Source of the DNA: Sphingomonas ginkgonis
Lineage (GTDB): Bacteria; Pseudomonadota; Alphaproteobacteria; Sphingomonadales; Sphingomonadaceae
Length of the DNA: 64,000 nt
Direction: 5' to 3'
Assembly: GCF_003970925.1 (NCBI RefSeq)
Contig: NZ_RWJF01000001.1
Span: forward strand, 2,908,501-2,972,500
Below are positions 43,828-52,810 of this stretch, in pieces. A program made the translations under genes and the position numbers. The notes under the pieces are model-generated. The model did no database searches. It saw nothing but the letters and a program-made list of their open reading frames with translations, and was not told the origin of the DNA. The stretch's first letter is position 1; every line of letters begins with the position of its first letter.

Positions 43828-44367
43828 ATGAACCGCGCCGTGCCCCGCCTTGACCGATCGATCGTGCTGGTCGGGATGATGGGCGCCGGCAAGTCGACCA
43901 TCGGCCGTCGCCTCGCCAGGCGGCTCGCGGTCGAGTTCGTCGACAGCGACGTCGAGATTGAGAAGACCACCGGCCTCAAAACCAGCGAGCTGTTCGAGCT
44001 GTACGGCGAGGACGCGTTCCGCGACGGCGAGCGGCGGGTAGTCGCGCGGCTGGTCCAAGGACGTCCGCGGGTGATCGCGACCGGCGGCGGCGCCTTCAAC
44101 CACCCCGACACGCGCAGCCTGCTCAACCGGCAGGCGATCACCGTCTGGCTCGACGCGCCGATCGAGGTGCTCGCCGAACGGACCCGCCGCCGCGACAACC
44201 GTCCGCTTCTCCGCAGCGGCAACCGGGTCGAGATCCTCCAGCAGCTGATGACCCAGCGCGCGGCCTTCTACGCGCAGGCGCATGTCCGAGTACCGACCAG
44301 CGACTCGCCGCACCAGGAGGTGGTCGAGGCGGTGGTCACCGCGGTGTCGGCGCATCTGAACGGCTGA
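43828..44367 (+). CDS. aroK: Shikimate kinase
   Basis: 179 residues from ATG 43828. The P-loop is LVGMMGAGKSTIGRRLARRL. The shikimate-binding residues are in FVDSDVEIEK and ELFELYGEDAFRDGERRVV. The GGGAF motif is in IATGGGAFNHP, and the lid arginines are in RRDNRPLLR. It phosphorylates shikimate in chorismate synthesis. The aroB gene, often downstream, is absent here. The convergent IscU-like gene overlaps its 3' end by 32 nt. Confidence 0.96.
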   Translation: MNRAVPRLDRSIVLVGMMGAGKSTIGRRLARRLAVEFVDSDVEIEKTTGLKTSELFELYGEDAFRDGERRVVARLVQGRPRVIATGGGAFNHPDTRSLLNRQAITVWLDAPIEVLAERTRRRDNRPLLRSGNRVEILQQLMTQRAAFYAQAHVRVPTSDSPHQEVVEAVVTAVSAHLNG

Positions 44368-44779
44368 GCTCCGCCGCCTCGAGCGCGGCGATCAGCGCGT
44401 CGAATGGCAGCAGCACCGCGGCGTGGCGAGCCGGCTTGCCGACGACGGGAGCGAGCAGCTCGAACTCGGGCCAGCCCGCCTCCCCGCGCCCGGCGAGCCA
44501 ATCGGCCACCCGGGACCGGGCGCCGCGGATCTCGGCGCCGCTGCGTCCCGCCGCATGCCGTGCGACCAGCGTCGCCGAGGCCTGCCCGAAGGCGCACGCC
44601 TGCACCTCCTGCGAGAGCGCCTCCACCGTTCCATCGGCGGCCAGCCGGACAGCGGCGACGATCCGGCTGCCGCAGGTCGGCGATCGCCGCTCGCCACGGC
44701 CGTGCGGATCGGCGACCGACGGCTGCGGCGCGCTGGTCGCCAGCCGGAGAATGTCGATCGTGTAAAGCGGCGAGCTCAC
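44336..44779 (-). CDS. IscU/NifU-N-like iron-sulfur scaffold protein with altered ligands
   Basis: 147 residues, GTG start at 44779 overlapping the cysS stop (GTGA). The NifU_N fold features [10 protein letters not shown], the first Cys in SPTCGSRI (C36; the usual CGD Asp is Ser), the second in [14 protein letters not shown] (C62), and the RHAAVLLPF segment, where relatives have R..CA.LPW. The third cysteine is therefore missing. It could still bind a partner or metal, or act as a modified scaffold. It is co-transcribed with cysS. Confidence 0.82.
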   Translation of the reverse strand: MSSPLYTIDILRLATSAPQPSVADPHGRGERRSPTCGSRIVAAVRLAADGTVEALSQEVQACAFGQASATLVARHAAGRSGAEIRGARSRVADWLAGRGEAGWPEFELLAPVVGKPARHAAVLLPFDALIAALEAAELSRSDAPTPR

Positions 44780-46086
44780 GCCCGGCGCCAGCTGGTGCCC
44801 TGCGGCCCGTCCTCGAGCAATATGCCGTCAGCCGCCAGTTCCGCCCGGATGCGGTCGGCCTCGGCGAAGTCGCGCGCCTTCTTGGCGGCGGCACGGGCGG
44901 CAATCCGTTCATCGATGGCGCTGCTGTCGCCCTCGCCGCGGAACCAGTCGTCGGCGCTGCCGGTCAGCAGGCCGAGCAGGGCCGCGCTGGCCCGGAGCGT
45001 GGCGGCATCGTCGATCGCCGCCAGCCGCGACAGCGCCAGCGGGGTGTTGAGGTCGTCCGACAAAGCCTCGACCACGCCCGCGTCGACCTGCCCGTTCTCG
45101 GCGCTGCCGGCGGCCCGATAGAGCCGGTCGAGGGTTGCCCGGCTCTGCGCCACCAGCGCCTCGGTCCACGGCAGCGGCTGGCGATAGTGGGCGGACAGCA
45201 GGGCCAGCCGCAGCGTCTCGCCCTTGTGCCCCCGCGCCAGCAGCTCGTTGGGCGTGACCACGTTGCCCAGGCTCTTCGACATCTTCTCCGCGCCGAAATC
45301 GACGAAGCCGTTGTGCACCCAGTAGCGGGCGAGCGGCGCGCCACCATGGGCACAGCGGCTCTGCGCGATTTCGTTCTCGTGGTGCGGAAAGATGAGGTCG
45401 AGCCCGCCGCCGTGAATGTCGATCGTCTCGCCGAGGTGCGCGCGGATCATCGCAGAGCACTCGATGTGCCAGCCCGGGCGTCCGCGGCCCCATGGGCTGT
45501 CCCAGCCGATCACCCCCTCTGCGCTCGGCTTCCACAGCACGAAGTCGGCGGGGTCGCGCTTGTAGGGCGCGACCTCGACCCGCGCCCCGGCGACCATCGC
45601 CTCGCGGTCGCGGCGGCTGAGCGCGCCATAGCTGGGGTCGCTCGGCACCGAGAAGAGGACATGGCCTTCCGCCGCATAGGCATGGCCGCGCCCGACCAGC
45701 TCGGCGATCATCGCCACCATCGGCGCGATCTCGGCGGTCGCGTGGGGCGCGATGGTCGGGGGAGCGACGCCGAGCGCGCCCATGTCCTCGAGATAGCGGC
45801 GCTCGAACCGCTCGGTGATCACCGCCGGCTCGACCCCTTCCGCCTCCGCGGCCGCGATGATCTTGTCGTCGACGTCGGTGACGTTGCGGGCATAGACGAG
45901 GCTGTCCGCGCCATAGGTGTGGCGGATCAGCCGGGCGAGCGTGTCGAACACCACCGCCGGCCGGGCATTGCCGATGTGGGCGCGGCCGTAGACCGTCGGG
46001 CCGCACACATACATGGTGATCCGGCTAGGATCGGCGGGCTCAAACGGGCGCTTGGCCCGGGCCATCGTGTCGTGAAGCTGGATCAT
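44776..46086 (-). CDS. cysS: Cysteine--tRNA ligase
   Basis: 436 residues from ATG 46086, overlapping the cvpA stop by 4 nt. The class I signatures are [10 protein letters not shown] (HIGH) and KMSKSLGN. Zinc-binding residues appear in YVCGPTVY and WHIECSAM plus [10 protein letters not shown]. It charges tRNA-Cys. It is slightly shorter than the E. coli enzyme (461). CvpA, CysS and the IscU-like protein form one operon with 4-nt overlaps. Confidence 0.97.
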   Translation of the reverse strand: MIQLHDTMARAKRPFEPADPSRITMYVCGPTVYGRAHIGNARPAVVFDTLARLIRHTYGADSLVYARNVTDVDDKIIAAAEAEGVEPAVITERFERRYLEDMGALGVAPPTIAPHATAEIAPMVAMIAELVGRGHAYAAEGHVLFSVPSDPSYGALSRRDREAMVAGARVEVAPYKRDPADFVLWKPSAEGVIGWDSPWGRGRPGWHIECSAMIRAHLGETIDIHGGGLDLIFPHHENEIAQSRCAHGGAPLARYWVHNGFVDFGAEKMSKSLGNVVTPNELLARGHKGETLRLALLSAHYRQPLPWTEALVAQSRATLDRLYRAAGSAENGQVDAGVVEALSDDLNTPLALSRLAAIDDAATLRASAALLGLLTGSADDWFRGEGDSSAIDERIAARAAAKKARDFAEADRIRAELAADGILLEDGPQGTSWRRA

Positions 46087-46589
46087 GCTTTCTTCTGGGC
46101 GAGGCGGCGCGTCTCGATCCAGTTGACCGTGGCGCGCCCGGTGGCGTTCAGCAAAGGATAGGTGCGGCTGGTCCGCATCCAGTCGGGCCGGTCGGCATTG
46201 CCGCCGTAGACGATGTCGGTCGCGAAATTGGCCAGCAGGAAGAAGAGGGTCGCCCCGACCAGCCCCTTGAGCATCCCGAACCCGCCGCCGAGCACCCGGT
46301 CGACCGGCCCGAGCACCGACTTGCGCGCGGTCCGCCCGGCCAGCCGGGCGAGCAGCCGGACCGCGACATAGACCGGCAGGAACAGCAGCGCGAAGGCCAG
46401 CAGCGACGCGCCGCCGGGGCTCGCCCGATGCGACAACCAGACCGCGAGGTCGGCATGAAACAGCTTCAGCGCGACAATCCCGGCGATCCACGCGGCGAGC
46501 GCGAGCGCTTCCTGCACGAAGCCGCGCACGAACCCGATCAGGGTCCCGCCGCCCAGCAGCAGGAGGACAAAGACGTCGAGCGCGGTCAC
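46083..46589 (-). CDS. cvpA: CvpA-family inner-membrane protein
   Basis: 168 residues with four hydrophobic segments ([65 protein letters not shown]-type at the end). Conserved family features are G.IRG...E near the start and [19 protein letters not shown]. CvpA is linked to colicin V production, biofilms and envelope integrity. In many alphaproteobacteria it sits between radA and purF. Here radA is 1.45 kb upstream and purF is 12 kb away on the other strand. Confidence 0.93.
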   Translation of the reverse strand: MTALDVFVLLLLGGGTLIGFVRGFVQEALALAAWIAGIVALKLFHADLAVWLSHRASPGGASLLAFALLFLPVYVAVRLLARLAGRTARKSVLGPVDRVLGGGFGMLKGLVGATLFFLLANFATDIVYGGNADRPDWMRTSRTYPLLNATGRATVNWIETRRLAQKKA

Positions 46590-46668
46590 GGGTGGGTCGC
46601 TAGCAAAGCTCGATGCGGGTGGCGAGGGTGGGCGGCCTGTTCAGCATTCACGCAGAAACCCAATGGAC

Positions 46669-46694
46669 AGGTCCCCCGGCCAAAGCCGGGACCT
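46669..46694. repeat. Imperfect GC-rich hairpin
   Basis: AGGTCCCCCGGC (46669-46680) and GCCGGGACCT (46685-46694) pair with two bulged cytosines around CAAA. It is of the type of dispersed sphingomonad intergenic palindromes. A single copy is recognised in the window. Confidence 0.45.
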
Positions 46695-46824
46695 AGGCGC
46701 GCTGGCGCAAGCGGAGGCGCGATGCTGCCCAGCAAGGCTCTTAGCGCCGATCGGCGAGAACGGCGGTAGGCTGGTCGATCAGGGCGGATTCACCCGGCGC
46801 AGCCATGCCGCCACTCTTTTTCTT

Positions 46825-46910
46825 CGTCATCCCCGCGAACGCGGGGATCCAGCTTCTTTTCCGACGTGCGCCCGAATGGGGGCCCCCCCGCCGTCGCGTG
46901 GGGTGAAGGT
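46825..46910. repeat. REP-like palindromic element, copy A
   Basis: CGTCAT then ATCCCCGCG/CGCGGGGAT (46829-46848, perfect hairpin) and CCAGCTT match the left arm of copy C. The right half is degenerate (CCCCCCGCCGTCGCGTGGGG), so the right boundary is approximate. Confidence 0.7.
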
Positions 46911-46998
46911 CAGGTAGTTTCCTAGCATCCGATTAGCGTCATCGCCGCGTCCGCTTGCGACCCATAGCGGCCTGTCCGCTCTCGACGAAAAGCAGACA

Positions 46999-47334
46999 CT
47001 AAGAGCTTTCAAACCCCCAACCGTCCGAGTGACCATCGAACTTTTGAACGAGTCCGCCCAGCACCTCTTCGTGCAGAGTAAGATCTTCCACGACGGGCAC
47101 CATCTCTAACGAGGCGGTCACGTCCCAAACGCCGCCGCCGTCGCTTAAATCCGACGACGGAAGGACTTCAACCCGCACGGTGTAGCCAGCTTTCTCAGCA
47201 GCATGTTTGAACCCAGATGCGTTCGCCTCCGAGTAGAGCCGGTGGGCAAAGTCGACTTTTCGCCGAATGGTAAGGTCCGTTCCTCGTGCTGCAATGTCAG
47301 CAAGAGCTTCAGCGTTCTCTTCGGTAAGTGACAT
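46999..47334 (-). CDS. RraB-like (ribonuclease E inhibitor family) protein
   Basis: 111 residues from ATG 47334; a GTG at 47370 is an alternative. Features: ALADIAARGTDLTIRRKVDF near the start, then YTVRVEVLPSSD, VWDVTASLEMVP and the C-terminal FDGHSDGWGFE. The G.DL...R...F..Y....A and DGWG ends are the recognisable parts of RraB/DUF695-like proteins, which bind RNase E. Its base composition is visibly lower in GC than its neighbours, suggesting later arrival. It lies between cvpA and radA. Confidence 0.75.
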   Translation of the reverse strand: MSLTEENAEALADIAARGTDLTIRRKVDFAHRLYSEANASGFKHAAEKAGYTVRVEVLPSSDLSDGGGVWDVTASLEMVPVVEDLTLHEEVLGGLVQKFDGHSDGWGFESS

Positions 47335-47387
47335 GTCATTGACTATACTGCGCTCGTGTCCGCTTTTCACCCCTAATGGCCGTTCCT

Positions 47388-47768
47388 TTACCGCTTCTCC
47401 TTCGCAGTATTGTACGACGCCGCTTCCCGCACGAGCGCCTTGAGTGCTGCCTCGTCGACTTCCTCACCCTCCCTGATGTCGATCGCCCGGCGGACATTCC
47501 CTTCCAGGCTGCTGTTGAACAGCCCCGTCGGGTCCGCCAGCGCCGCGCCATGGGCGAAGGTGAGCTTAACCACCGCCTTGTAGCTCTCGCCGGTGCAAAT
47601 GATCCCGGCCTTCTCCCACACCGGCACCCCGCGCCACTTCCACATCTCCTCGACGTCCGGTACGGCCTCGTGGATCAGCTGGCGCACCCTGGCGAGCGTC
47701 TCCCCGCGCCAGTCGGCAAGGTCGGAGATGCGCTGGTCGATGAGGGCGGACGGACTGGCTTCAGTCAT
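47388..47768 (-). CDS. DUF1801 family protein
   Basis: 126 residues. Characteristic parts are LIDQRISDLADWRGETLARV, EEMWKWRGVPVWEKAGIICT, YKAVVKLTFAHGAALADPTG and RAIDIREGEEVDEAALKALV. DUF1801 proteins share the fold of YdhG/iron-chaperone-like proteins and have no proven enzymatic activity. It is probably a stand-alone gene between the RraB-like gene and the repeat elements, upstream of which radA begins. Confidence 0.88.
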   Translation of the reverse strand: MTEASPSALIDQRISDLADWRGETLARVRQLIHEAVPDVEEMWKWRGVPVWEKAGIICTGESYKAVVKLTFAHGAALADPTGLFNSSLEGNVRRAIDIREGEEVDEAALKALVREAASYNTAKEKR

Positions 47769-47785
47769 TCTTCTCTCCTCCGGGC

Positions 47786-47846
47786 CGTCATGCCCGCTTC
47801 GTCAACAAGCGAAGGCAGCTGGACCCCCGCGTGCGCGGGGGCGACG
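47786..47846. repeat. REP-like palindromic element, copy B
   Basis: CGTCATGCCCGC begins the element. GAAGGCAGCTGGACCCCCGC (47811-47830) is identical to copy C. The hairpin CCCCCGCG/CGCGGGGG (47824-47831 with 47834-47841) and a terminal GCGACG follow. The interior is shorter than in C, a deletion form. Confidence 0.8.
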
Positions 47847-47930
47847 CAGGGGTTTATAGCGCAAGGTGGGGGCCGATGGTCCATCGCAACGGAGGAACTC
47901 GGCCCGGTCACTCCCCTCTCCTTCCCTCGT

Positions 47931-48011
47931 CGTCATTCCCGCGAAAGCGGGGATCCAGCTTTTCTCTTCACCGTTGAAGGCAGCTGGACCCCCGCCTGCG
48001 CGGGGGTGACG
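47931..48011. repeat. REP-like palindromic element, copy C (most complete)
   Basis: The outer ends CGTCATTCCCGCG and CGCGGGGGTGACG are inverted repeats with two mismatches. Each half also forms its own hairpin: CCCGCGAAAGCGGG on the left and CCCCCGCCTGCGCGGGGG on the right. The element lies 28 nt beyond the radA stop. Confidence 0.8.
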
Positions 48012-48038
48012 GTTCATTCATCCTGACGTCGAGCGGCT

Positions 48039-49403
48039 TCACCGTCCGAGCAGTTGGTCGACCAGCTGGCGCAAATTGCCGAAGCGGGCGAGCTCGATGC
48101 CCTTGCCGTCGAGACCGGCCGGGACCCACGCCCGCGAGAAGCCGAGCTTGGCCGCCTCCTTGAGGCGGAGCGCGCCGTGGGCGACCGGGCGGACCTCGCC
48201 GGACAGCGCGATCTCGCCGAACGCGACGGTCTCGGGGGGAACCGGCCGCTCCGACAGCGAGGAGATGAGCGCCGCCGCCACCGCGATGTCCGCTGCGGGG
48301 TCGCTCAGGCGGTAGCCGCCAGCAACATTGAGATAGACCTCCGCGGACGCGAAGCTGAGCCCGCAGCGCGCCTCGAGCACCGCGAGGATCATCGCCAGCC
48401 GGCCGCTGTCCCAGCCGACCGCCGAGCGCCGCGGCGTGGCCCCGCTCGCCAATCGGACGGTCAGCGCCTGGATCTCGACCAGCACGGGCCGCGTGCCCTC
48501 GAGCGCGGGGAACACCGCAGTGCCGCTGACCGGCTCGCCGCGCTGGGTGAGGAACAGCGCCGACGGGTTGGGCACTTCGCTCAGCCCCTCGCTCTCCATC
48601 GCGAAAACGCCGATCTCGTCGGTGCCCCCGAAGCGGTTCTTGACCGCGCGGAGAATGCGATACTGGTGCGACCGCTCGCCTTCGAAGTTGAGCACCGCGT
48701 CGACCATATGCTCGAGCACGCGCGGCCCCGCGATCGAGCCGTCCTTGGTGACATGGCCGACGAGGATCAGCGCAGTGCCATGGTCCTTGGCGAAGCGGAC
48801 CAGCTCCTGCGCCGAGGCGCGGACCTGGCTGACGGTGCCGGGCGCACCCTCGATCAGGTCGGAATGCATCGTCTGGATGGAATCGATGACGAGCAGCGCA
48901 GGCGGCTCGCCCGACCCCAGCGTGGTCAAGATGTCGCGGACCGAGGTGACGCTCGCCAGCCGGACCGGCGCGCCGCCCAGCCCGAGGCGGAGCGCGCGGA
49001 GCCGGACCTGGTCGACCGCCTCCTCGCCCGAGACATAGACGACCCCGCCGCCCGCCGCCGCGACGCGGGCGGAGACCTGGAGCAGGAGCGTCGACTTGCC
49101 GATCCCCGGATCGCCCGCGAGCAGCATGACCGAGCCGGGCACGATCCCGCCGCCGACCGCCCGGTCGAACTCGGCGACCCCGGACGAGATCCGCCTGGGC
49201 AGCGCGACGACCGCGTCGAGCCCGACCAGCTCGACCGCCCGCCCGCCGCTCTGAAGGTCATGTTTCTGGGCGAAGGGCGTGCCGATGACGTTCGCCTCCT
49301 GCGCCAGCGTGTTCCACTCGGCACAGTCGGGGCACTGGCCCTGCCAGCGCGACGACACCCCGCCGCACGCCTGGCAGACATATCGGGACTTGAGCTTGGC
49401 CAT
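48039..49403 (-). CDS. radA: DNA repair protein RadA
   Basis: 454 residues from ATG 49403. The zinc finger is YVCQACGG...GQCPDC at the N-terminus. The RecA-like core has Walker A GDPGIGKSTLLLQ, Walker B LLVIDSIQTM and the RadA-specific KNRFG motif (AVKNRFGGTDEIG). The C-terminal Lon-protease-like domain includes VYLNVAGGYRLSDPAADIAV and GEIALSGEVRPV. RadA processes branched recombination intermediates. Downstream are the DUF1801 and RraB-like genes and then cvpA; ordinarily cvpA follows radA directly. Confidence 0.97.
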   Translation of the reverse strand: MAKLKSRYVCQACGGVSSRWQGQCPDCAEWNTLAQEANVIGTPFAQKHDLQSGGRAVELVGLDAVVALPRRISSGVAEFDRAVGGGIVPGSVMLLAGDPGIGKSTLLLQVSARVAAAGGGVVYVSGEEAVDQVRLRALRLGLGGAPVRLASVTSVRDILTTLGSGEPPALLVIDSIQTMHSDLIEGAPGTVSQVRASAQELVRFAKDHGTALILVGHVTKDGSIAGPRVLEHMVDAVLNFEGERSHQYRILRAVKNRFGGTDEIGVFAMESEGLSEVPNPSALFLTQRGEPVSGTAVFPALEGTRPVLVEIQALTVRLASGATPRRSAVGWDSGRLAMILAVLEARCGLSFASAEVYLNVAGGYRLSDPAADIAVAAALISSLSERPVPPETVAFGEIALSGEVRPVAHGALRLKEAAKLGFSRAWVPAGLDGKGIELARFGNLRQLVDQLLGR

Positions 49404-49552
49404 CATGCGAGCCTAGCCGGTCCCCTTCTGTTCTCCTAGCCCCTTCGTCCGGCGCATGCCGGCGGCGGCTGGTCCTGCCGCCCCGACGATGGCGCAACGG
49501 AGCTCCAGGATGCTCGTTAACCCCGCTTAACTCCGGACAGAAAGGAACGGCC

Positions 49553-50449
49553 ATGCCCTACGCCAAGGCAAAAGACGGCACGATGCTCTACTACAAGGAC
49601 TGGGGCCGCGGTGATCCGGTCGTCCTGCTGCACGGCTGGCCGCTGAGTGGCGATTCCTTCGATGACGCCGCCGTTCGCCTGGTCGAAGCCGGCCACCGCG
49701 CGATCATTCCCGACCGGCGCGGCTTCGGGCGCTCGGATCAGCCGTGGGACGGGCATGATTACGACACCTATGCCGACGATGTCGCGGCGGTGCTCGAGGA
49801 TGCCGGGGTCAACGAGCCGGTCAGCCTCGTCGGCTTCTCGATGGGCGGCGGCGAAGTCGCGCGCTTTCTGACGAAGCAGGGCCAGCGGCGGGTCAAGAAA
49901 GCCGTGCTGATCAGCTCGGTCGTGCCCTACATGGCGCAGACCGACGACAATCCCAACGGGGTCCCGCAGTCGACCTTCGACCAGATGACCGAAGGCATGA
50001 AGAAGGACCGTGCGCACTTCTTCAAGGGCTTCTTCAAGGACTTCTTCGGGTCGGGGCTGCTCAGCAATCCGGTCAGCGACGAGGTCGAGATGAACGCCTG
50101 GCGGCAGGCGATGATGGCCGGGCTGCGGCCGACGCTGGCGGCGGCGCAGGCCTTCGCCACCACCGACTTCCGCCCCGACCTCAAGAGCTTCACCGTTCCG
50201 ACCTTGGTCATCCACGGGACCAGCGATCAGACCGTGCCGATCGACGCCACCGGCCGGGTGGTCGCCAACGAGGTGCCCGGTGCGCAGCTGATCGAATATG
50301 ACGGCAGCGCGCACGGCGTGACCGAGACCGACAAGGAGCGGCTGATCAACGACCTGCTCACCTTCCTCGGCGACGGCCGGGGCGCACAGGCGAGCGGGCA
50401 GGATGACCAGCGGAGCGCCATCCCGCTCACGCTGACCGAGCGCTACTGA
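49553..50449 (+). CDS. Alpha/beta-hydrolase, non-heme chloroperoxidase-like
   Basis: 298 residues. It begins MPYAKAKDGTMLYYKDWGRG, with oxyanion segment VVLLHGWPLSGDSFDD, nucleophile elbow VGFSMGGGEVARF, Asp in VIHGTSDQTVPID and His in GSAHGVTETD. This is the cofactor-free haloperoxidase/esterase group, where the haloperoxidase activity is usually a side reaction. Cytoplasmic. AGAAAGGA precedes the ATG. Nothing nearby indicates a substrate. Confidence 0.92.
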   Translation: MPYAKAKDGTMLYYKDWGRGDPVVLLHGWPLSGDSFDDAAVRLVEAGHRAIIPDRRGFGRSDQPWDGHDYDTYADDVAAVLEDAGVNEPVSLVGFSMGGGEVARFLTKQGQRRVKKAVLISSVVPYMAQTDDNPNGVPQSTFDQMTEGMKKDRAHFFKGFFKDFFGSGLLSNPVSDEVEMNAWRQAMMAGLRPTLAAAQAFATTDFRPDLKSFTVPTLVIHGTSDQTVPIDATGRVVANEVPGAQLIEYDGSAHGVTETDKERLINDLLTFLGDGRGAQASGQDDQRSAIPLTLTERY

Positions 50450-50546
50450 CGATCGGGACGACCCGGGCCGGAGCGCTCCGGCCCGGGTCAATATTGCACG
50501 CGGCCGCTCCCTTGCCGCCCCGCCCCCCGGCCCCTACGGCCGCGGC

Positions 50547-51809
50547 GTGAGCCTTCTTCCCCCGCCGCTCCGGATCCCCGCCTTCCGCGCTTTCTGGATC
50601 AGCCGTCTCGCCTCGACGCTGGGCGGCCTCTCGATGGTCATCGTCATCGGGTGGCAGGTCTACGACCTGGCACGCGGGACGATGGGGGTGGAGGCGGCCT
50701 CGCTCCGGCTCGGCCTGGTCGGGCTGGTCCAGTTCGTGCCGCTGTTCCTGCTCAGTATGGTCGCGGGCTGGGCATCGGACCGGTTCGACCGGCGCTGGAT
50801 CGCCCGCGGGGCGGTCGGGGTCGACCTGTTCTGCGCGGCGGTGCTCGGCTGGACGACCTTCAGCGGGACGATCAACCTCCCCATCCTGTTCGGGATCGCG
50901 GCGCTGCTGGGCGTCGGGCGCGCCTTCGCCGGACCGTCGCTCGGCGCGCTCGCCCCCAACCTCGTCCCGCGCGACATCCTTCCCAACGCGATCGCCTTGT
51001 CGTCGATGGCGTGGCAGAGCGGCGCGATCTTCGGGCCGGCGCTCGGCGGCTACCTCTACGCGATCCACGCGCACGTCCCCTACACCGTCGCGGTTGGCCT
51101 GTTCGTGCTGTCGCTGGCTTGCCTGTTCCTGATCCCGCCGCTCCCGCCGCGGCCGGCCGAGGAGCGCCGCCACCCGCTGATCGAGGCACGCGAAGGCCTT
51201 CGCTACGTCCGCCACAACCGCTTCGTGCTCGGCGCGATCAGCCTCGATCTGTTCGCAGTCCTGCTCGGCGGAGCGACCGCCATGCTCCCGGTGTTCGCGC
51301 GTGACATCCTCCACGCCGGCCCGACCGGACTGGGGCACCTCCGCGCGGCGCCGGCGCTCGGCGCCACGCTCACCGCCGCCTGGTTCGCCTTTCGCCCGCT
51401 GAAGACCAACGTCGGGGTGAAGATGCTGCTCGCGGTCGGCGTGTTCGGGGTCGCGACGATCGCGTTCGGCCTGTCGCGCTCGATGCCGCTGTCGCTCGCC
51501 TGCCTGGCGCTGCTCGGCGCGGCGGACATGGTCAGCGTCTATGTCCGCCAGTCGCTGGTCCAGCTCTACACGCCCGACAACATGCGCGGGCGGGTCGGGG
51601 CCGTGTCGTCGCTGTTCATCTCGGCCTCGAACGAGCTGGGCGAGGCGGAGAGCGGCTTCCTGGCATCGGCGATCGGACCGGTGCTGGGGGTTGTCGGCGG
51701 CGGGATCGGCGCCATCTTGATCGTCATCCTGTGGTCCCGGCTGTTTCCGGAACTGGCCCAGGCCAGCAGTTTCGACGCGCCGCTCGGCGCCAAGGAGGCA
51801 AAGGCATGA
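50547..51809 (+). CDS. MFS transporter, EntS-like exporter
   Basis: 420 residues from GTG 50547. Twelve hydrophobic helices are expected. MFS loop motif at [15 protein letters not shown] (between TM2 and TM3). It begins [23 protein letters not shown], typical of EntS/YbdA-like exporters. The central loop around 195-215 is charged. The stop overlaps the ATG of cysK (ATGA), so the two are translationally coupled; export of a cysteine-related or toxic compound is conceivable but unproven. Confidence 0.88.
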   Translation: MSLLPPPLRIPAFRAFWISRLASTLGGLSMVIVIGWQVYDLARGTMGVEAASLRLGLVGLVQFVPLFLLSMVAGWASDRFDRRWIARGAVGVDLFCAAVLGWTTFSGTINLPILFGIAALLGVGRAFAGPSLGALAPNLVPRDILPNAIALSSMAWQSGAIFGPALGGYLYAIHAHVPYTVAVGLFVLSLACLFLIPPLPPRPAEERRHPLIEAREGLRYVRHNRFVLGAISLDLFAVLLGGATAMLPVFARDILHAGPTGLGHLRAAPALGATLTAAWFAFRPLKTNVGVKMLLAVGVFGVATIAFGLSRSMPLSLACLALLGAADMVSVYVRQSLVQLYTPDNMRGRVGAVSSLFISASNELGEAESGFLASAIGPVLGVVGGGIGAILIVILWSRLFPELAQASSFDAPLGAKEAKA

Positions 51810-52732
51810 AGGCGAATAGCATCCTCGACACGATCGGAAGGACTCCGCACATCCGGCTGAACAAGCTGTTCGGCGACCGTGCCGAGGTGTGGGTCAAGTC
51901 GGAGCGGGCCAATCCGGGCGGGTCGATCAAGGATCGCATCGCGCTGGCGATGATAGAGGACGCGGAGCGGTCCGGCCAACTCAAGCCCGGCGGCGTCATC
52001 ATCGAGCCGACCAGCGGGAACACCGGGATCGGCCTTGCCATGGTCGCCGCTGTCAAGGGCTACCGGCTGATCCTCGTCATGCCCGAGAGCATGAGTCTCG
52101 AGCGGCGGCGGCTGATGCTGGCCTATGGCGCCGAGTTCGATCTCTCGCCGCGCGAGAAGGGCATGCAGGGCGCGGTCGACCGGGCTCGCGAACTGGTCGA
52201 GCAGACCCCCGGCGCGTGGATGCCGCAGCAGTTCGACAATCCCGCCAACCTCGAGGTGCACCGCCGCACGACGGCGCAGGAGATCCTCGAGGATTTCCGC
52301 GATGCGCCGTTCGACGCGCTGATCACCGGGGTCGGGACCGGCGGGCACATCACCGCGGTCGCCGAGATCCTCAAGCAGGAGTGGCCGGGCCTCAAGGTCT
52401 TTGCGGTGGAGCCGGCCCTCTCGCCGATCCTCACCGGCGGCAAGCCGGGCCCGCACCCGATCCAGGGCATCGGTGCAAACTTCGTGCCCTCGATCCTCGA
52501 CCGTGACGTGCTCGACGGCGTGGTCGATGTCGACGCCAACGACGCCAAGGAGATGGCGCGTCGCGTCGCCCGCGAGGAAGGCATCCTCGTCGGCATCTCG
52601 TCGGGCGCAAGCCTGGCGGCGGTCGAGATGAAGATCGCCGAGCTCGGCGGACGGCCGAAGATCCTGACGTTCAACTACGACACGGGCGAGCGCTACCTGT
52701 CGGTTCCGGATTTCCTTCCCGAGCAGAGCTAA
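51806..52732 (+). CDS. cysK: Cysteine synthase A (O-acetylserine sulfhydrylase)
   Basis: 308 residues. The PLP lysine lies in [16 protein letters not shown]. The substrate loop is [13 protein letters not shown], the PLP-phosphate loop [11 protein letters not shown], and the serine that binds the PLP ring nitrogen is in [11 protein letters not shown]. It makes cysteine from O-acetylserine and sulfide. AAGGAGG (51792-51798) lies just upstream of the ATG, inside the end of the MFS gene. It is shorter than CysM-type enzymes' distinguishing segments, and CysK is preferred on the loop sequences. Confidence 0.95.
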   Translation: MKANSILDTIGRTPHIRLNKLFGDRAEVWVKSERANPGGSIKDRIALAMIEDAERSGQLKPGGVIIEPTSGNTGIGLAMVAAVKGYRLILVMPESMSLERRRLMLAYGAEFDLSPREKGMQGAVDRARELVEQTPGAWMPQQFDNPANLEVHRRTTAQEILEDFRDAPFDALITGVGTGGHITAVAEILKQEWPGLKVFAVEPALSPILTGGKPGPHPIQGIGANFVPSILDRDVLDGVVDVDANDAKEMARRVAREEGILVGISSGASLAAVEMKIAELGGRPKILTFNYDTGERYLSVPDFLPEQS

Positions 52733-52810
52733 GAGCGCGTTATTAAACCCAGTTAGAGTTTATATTAACCCGTTTCGGCGCATGCTACCTCGCCAAGAGG
52801 TTGGGGAAGC

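Larger units (their letters stand above)
46590..46998. other. Intergenic region without a gene, holding palindromic repeats
   Basis: 409 bp with no credible coding sequence. It contains an imperfect hairpin at 46669-46694 (AGGTCCC..GGC / GCCGGGACCT) and a REP-like element at 46825-46910. A plus-strand open frame here translates to HPRERGDPASF, a well-known artefact of these repeats, and is not a protein. Confidence 0.7.

Noticed and set aside
46663..46917. Open frame with HPRERGDPASF near its middle, and similar ones near 47.9 kb
   Set aside because: This peptide is the translation of the REP-like repeat; it has no Shine-Dalgarno and no protein family.
49508..49525. TTAA-N6-TTAA upstream of the chloroperoxidase-like gene as a CtrA site
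   Set aside because: The spacer is one base too short.
52740..52780. CtrA-like TTAA repeats upstream of the GGDEF-EAL gene
   Set aside because: Spacing between half-sites is 6 or the first half is not TTAA; the consensus needs TTAA-N7-TTAA.
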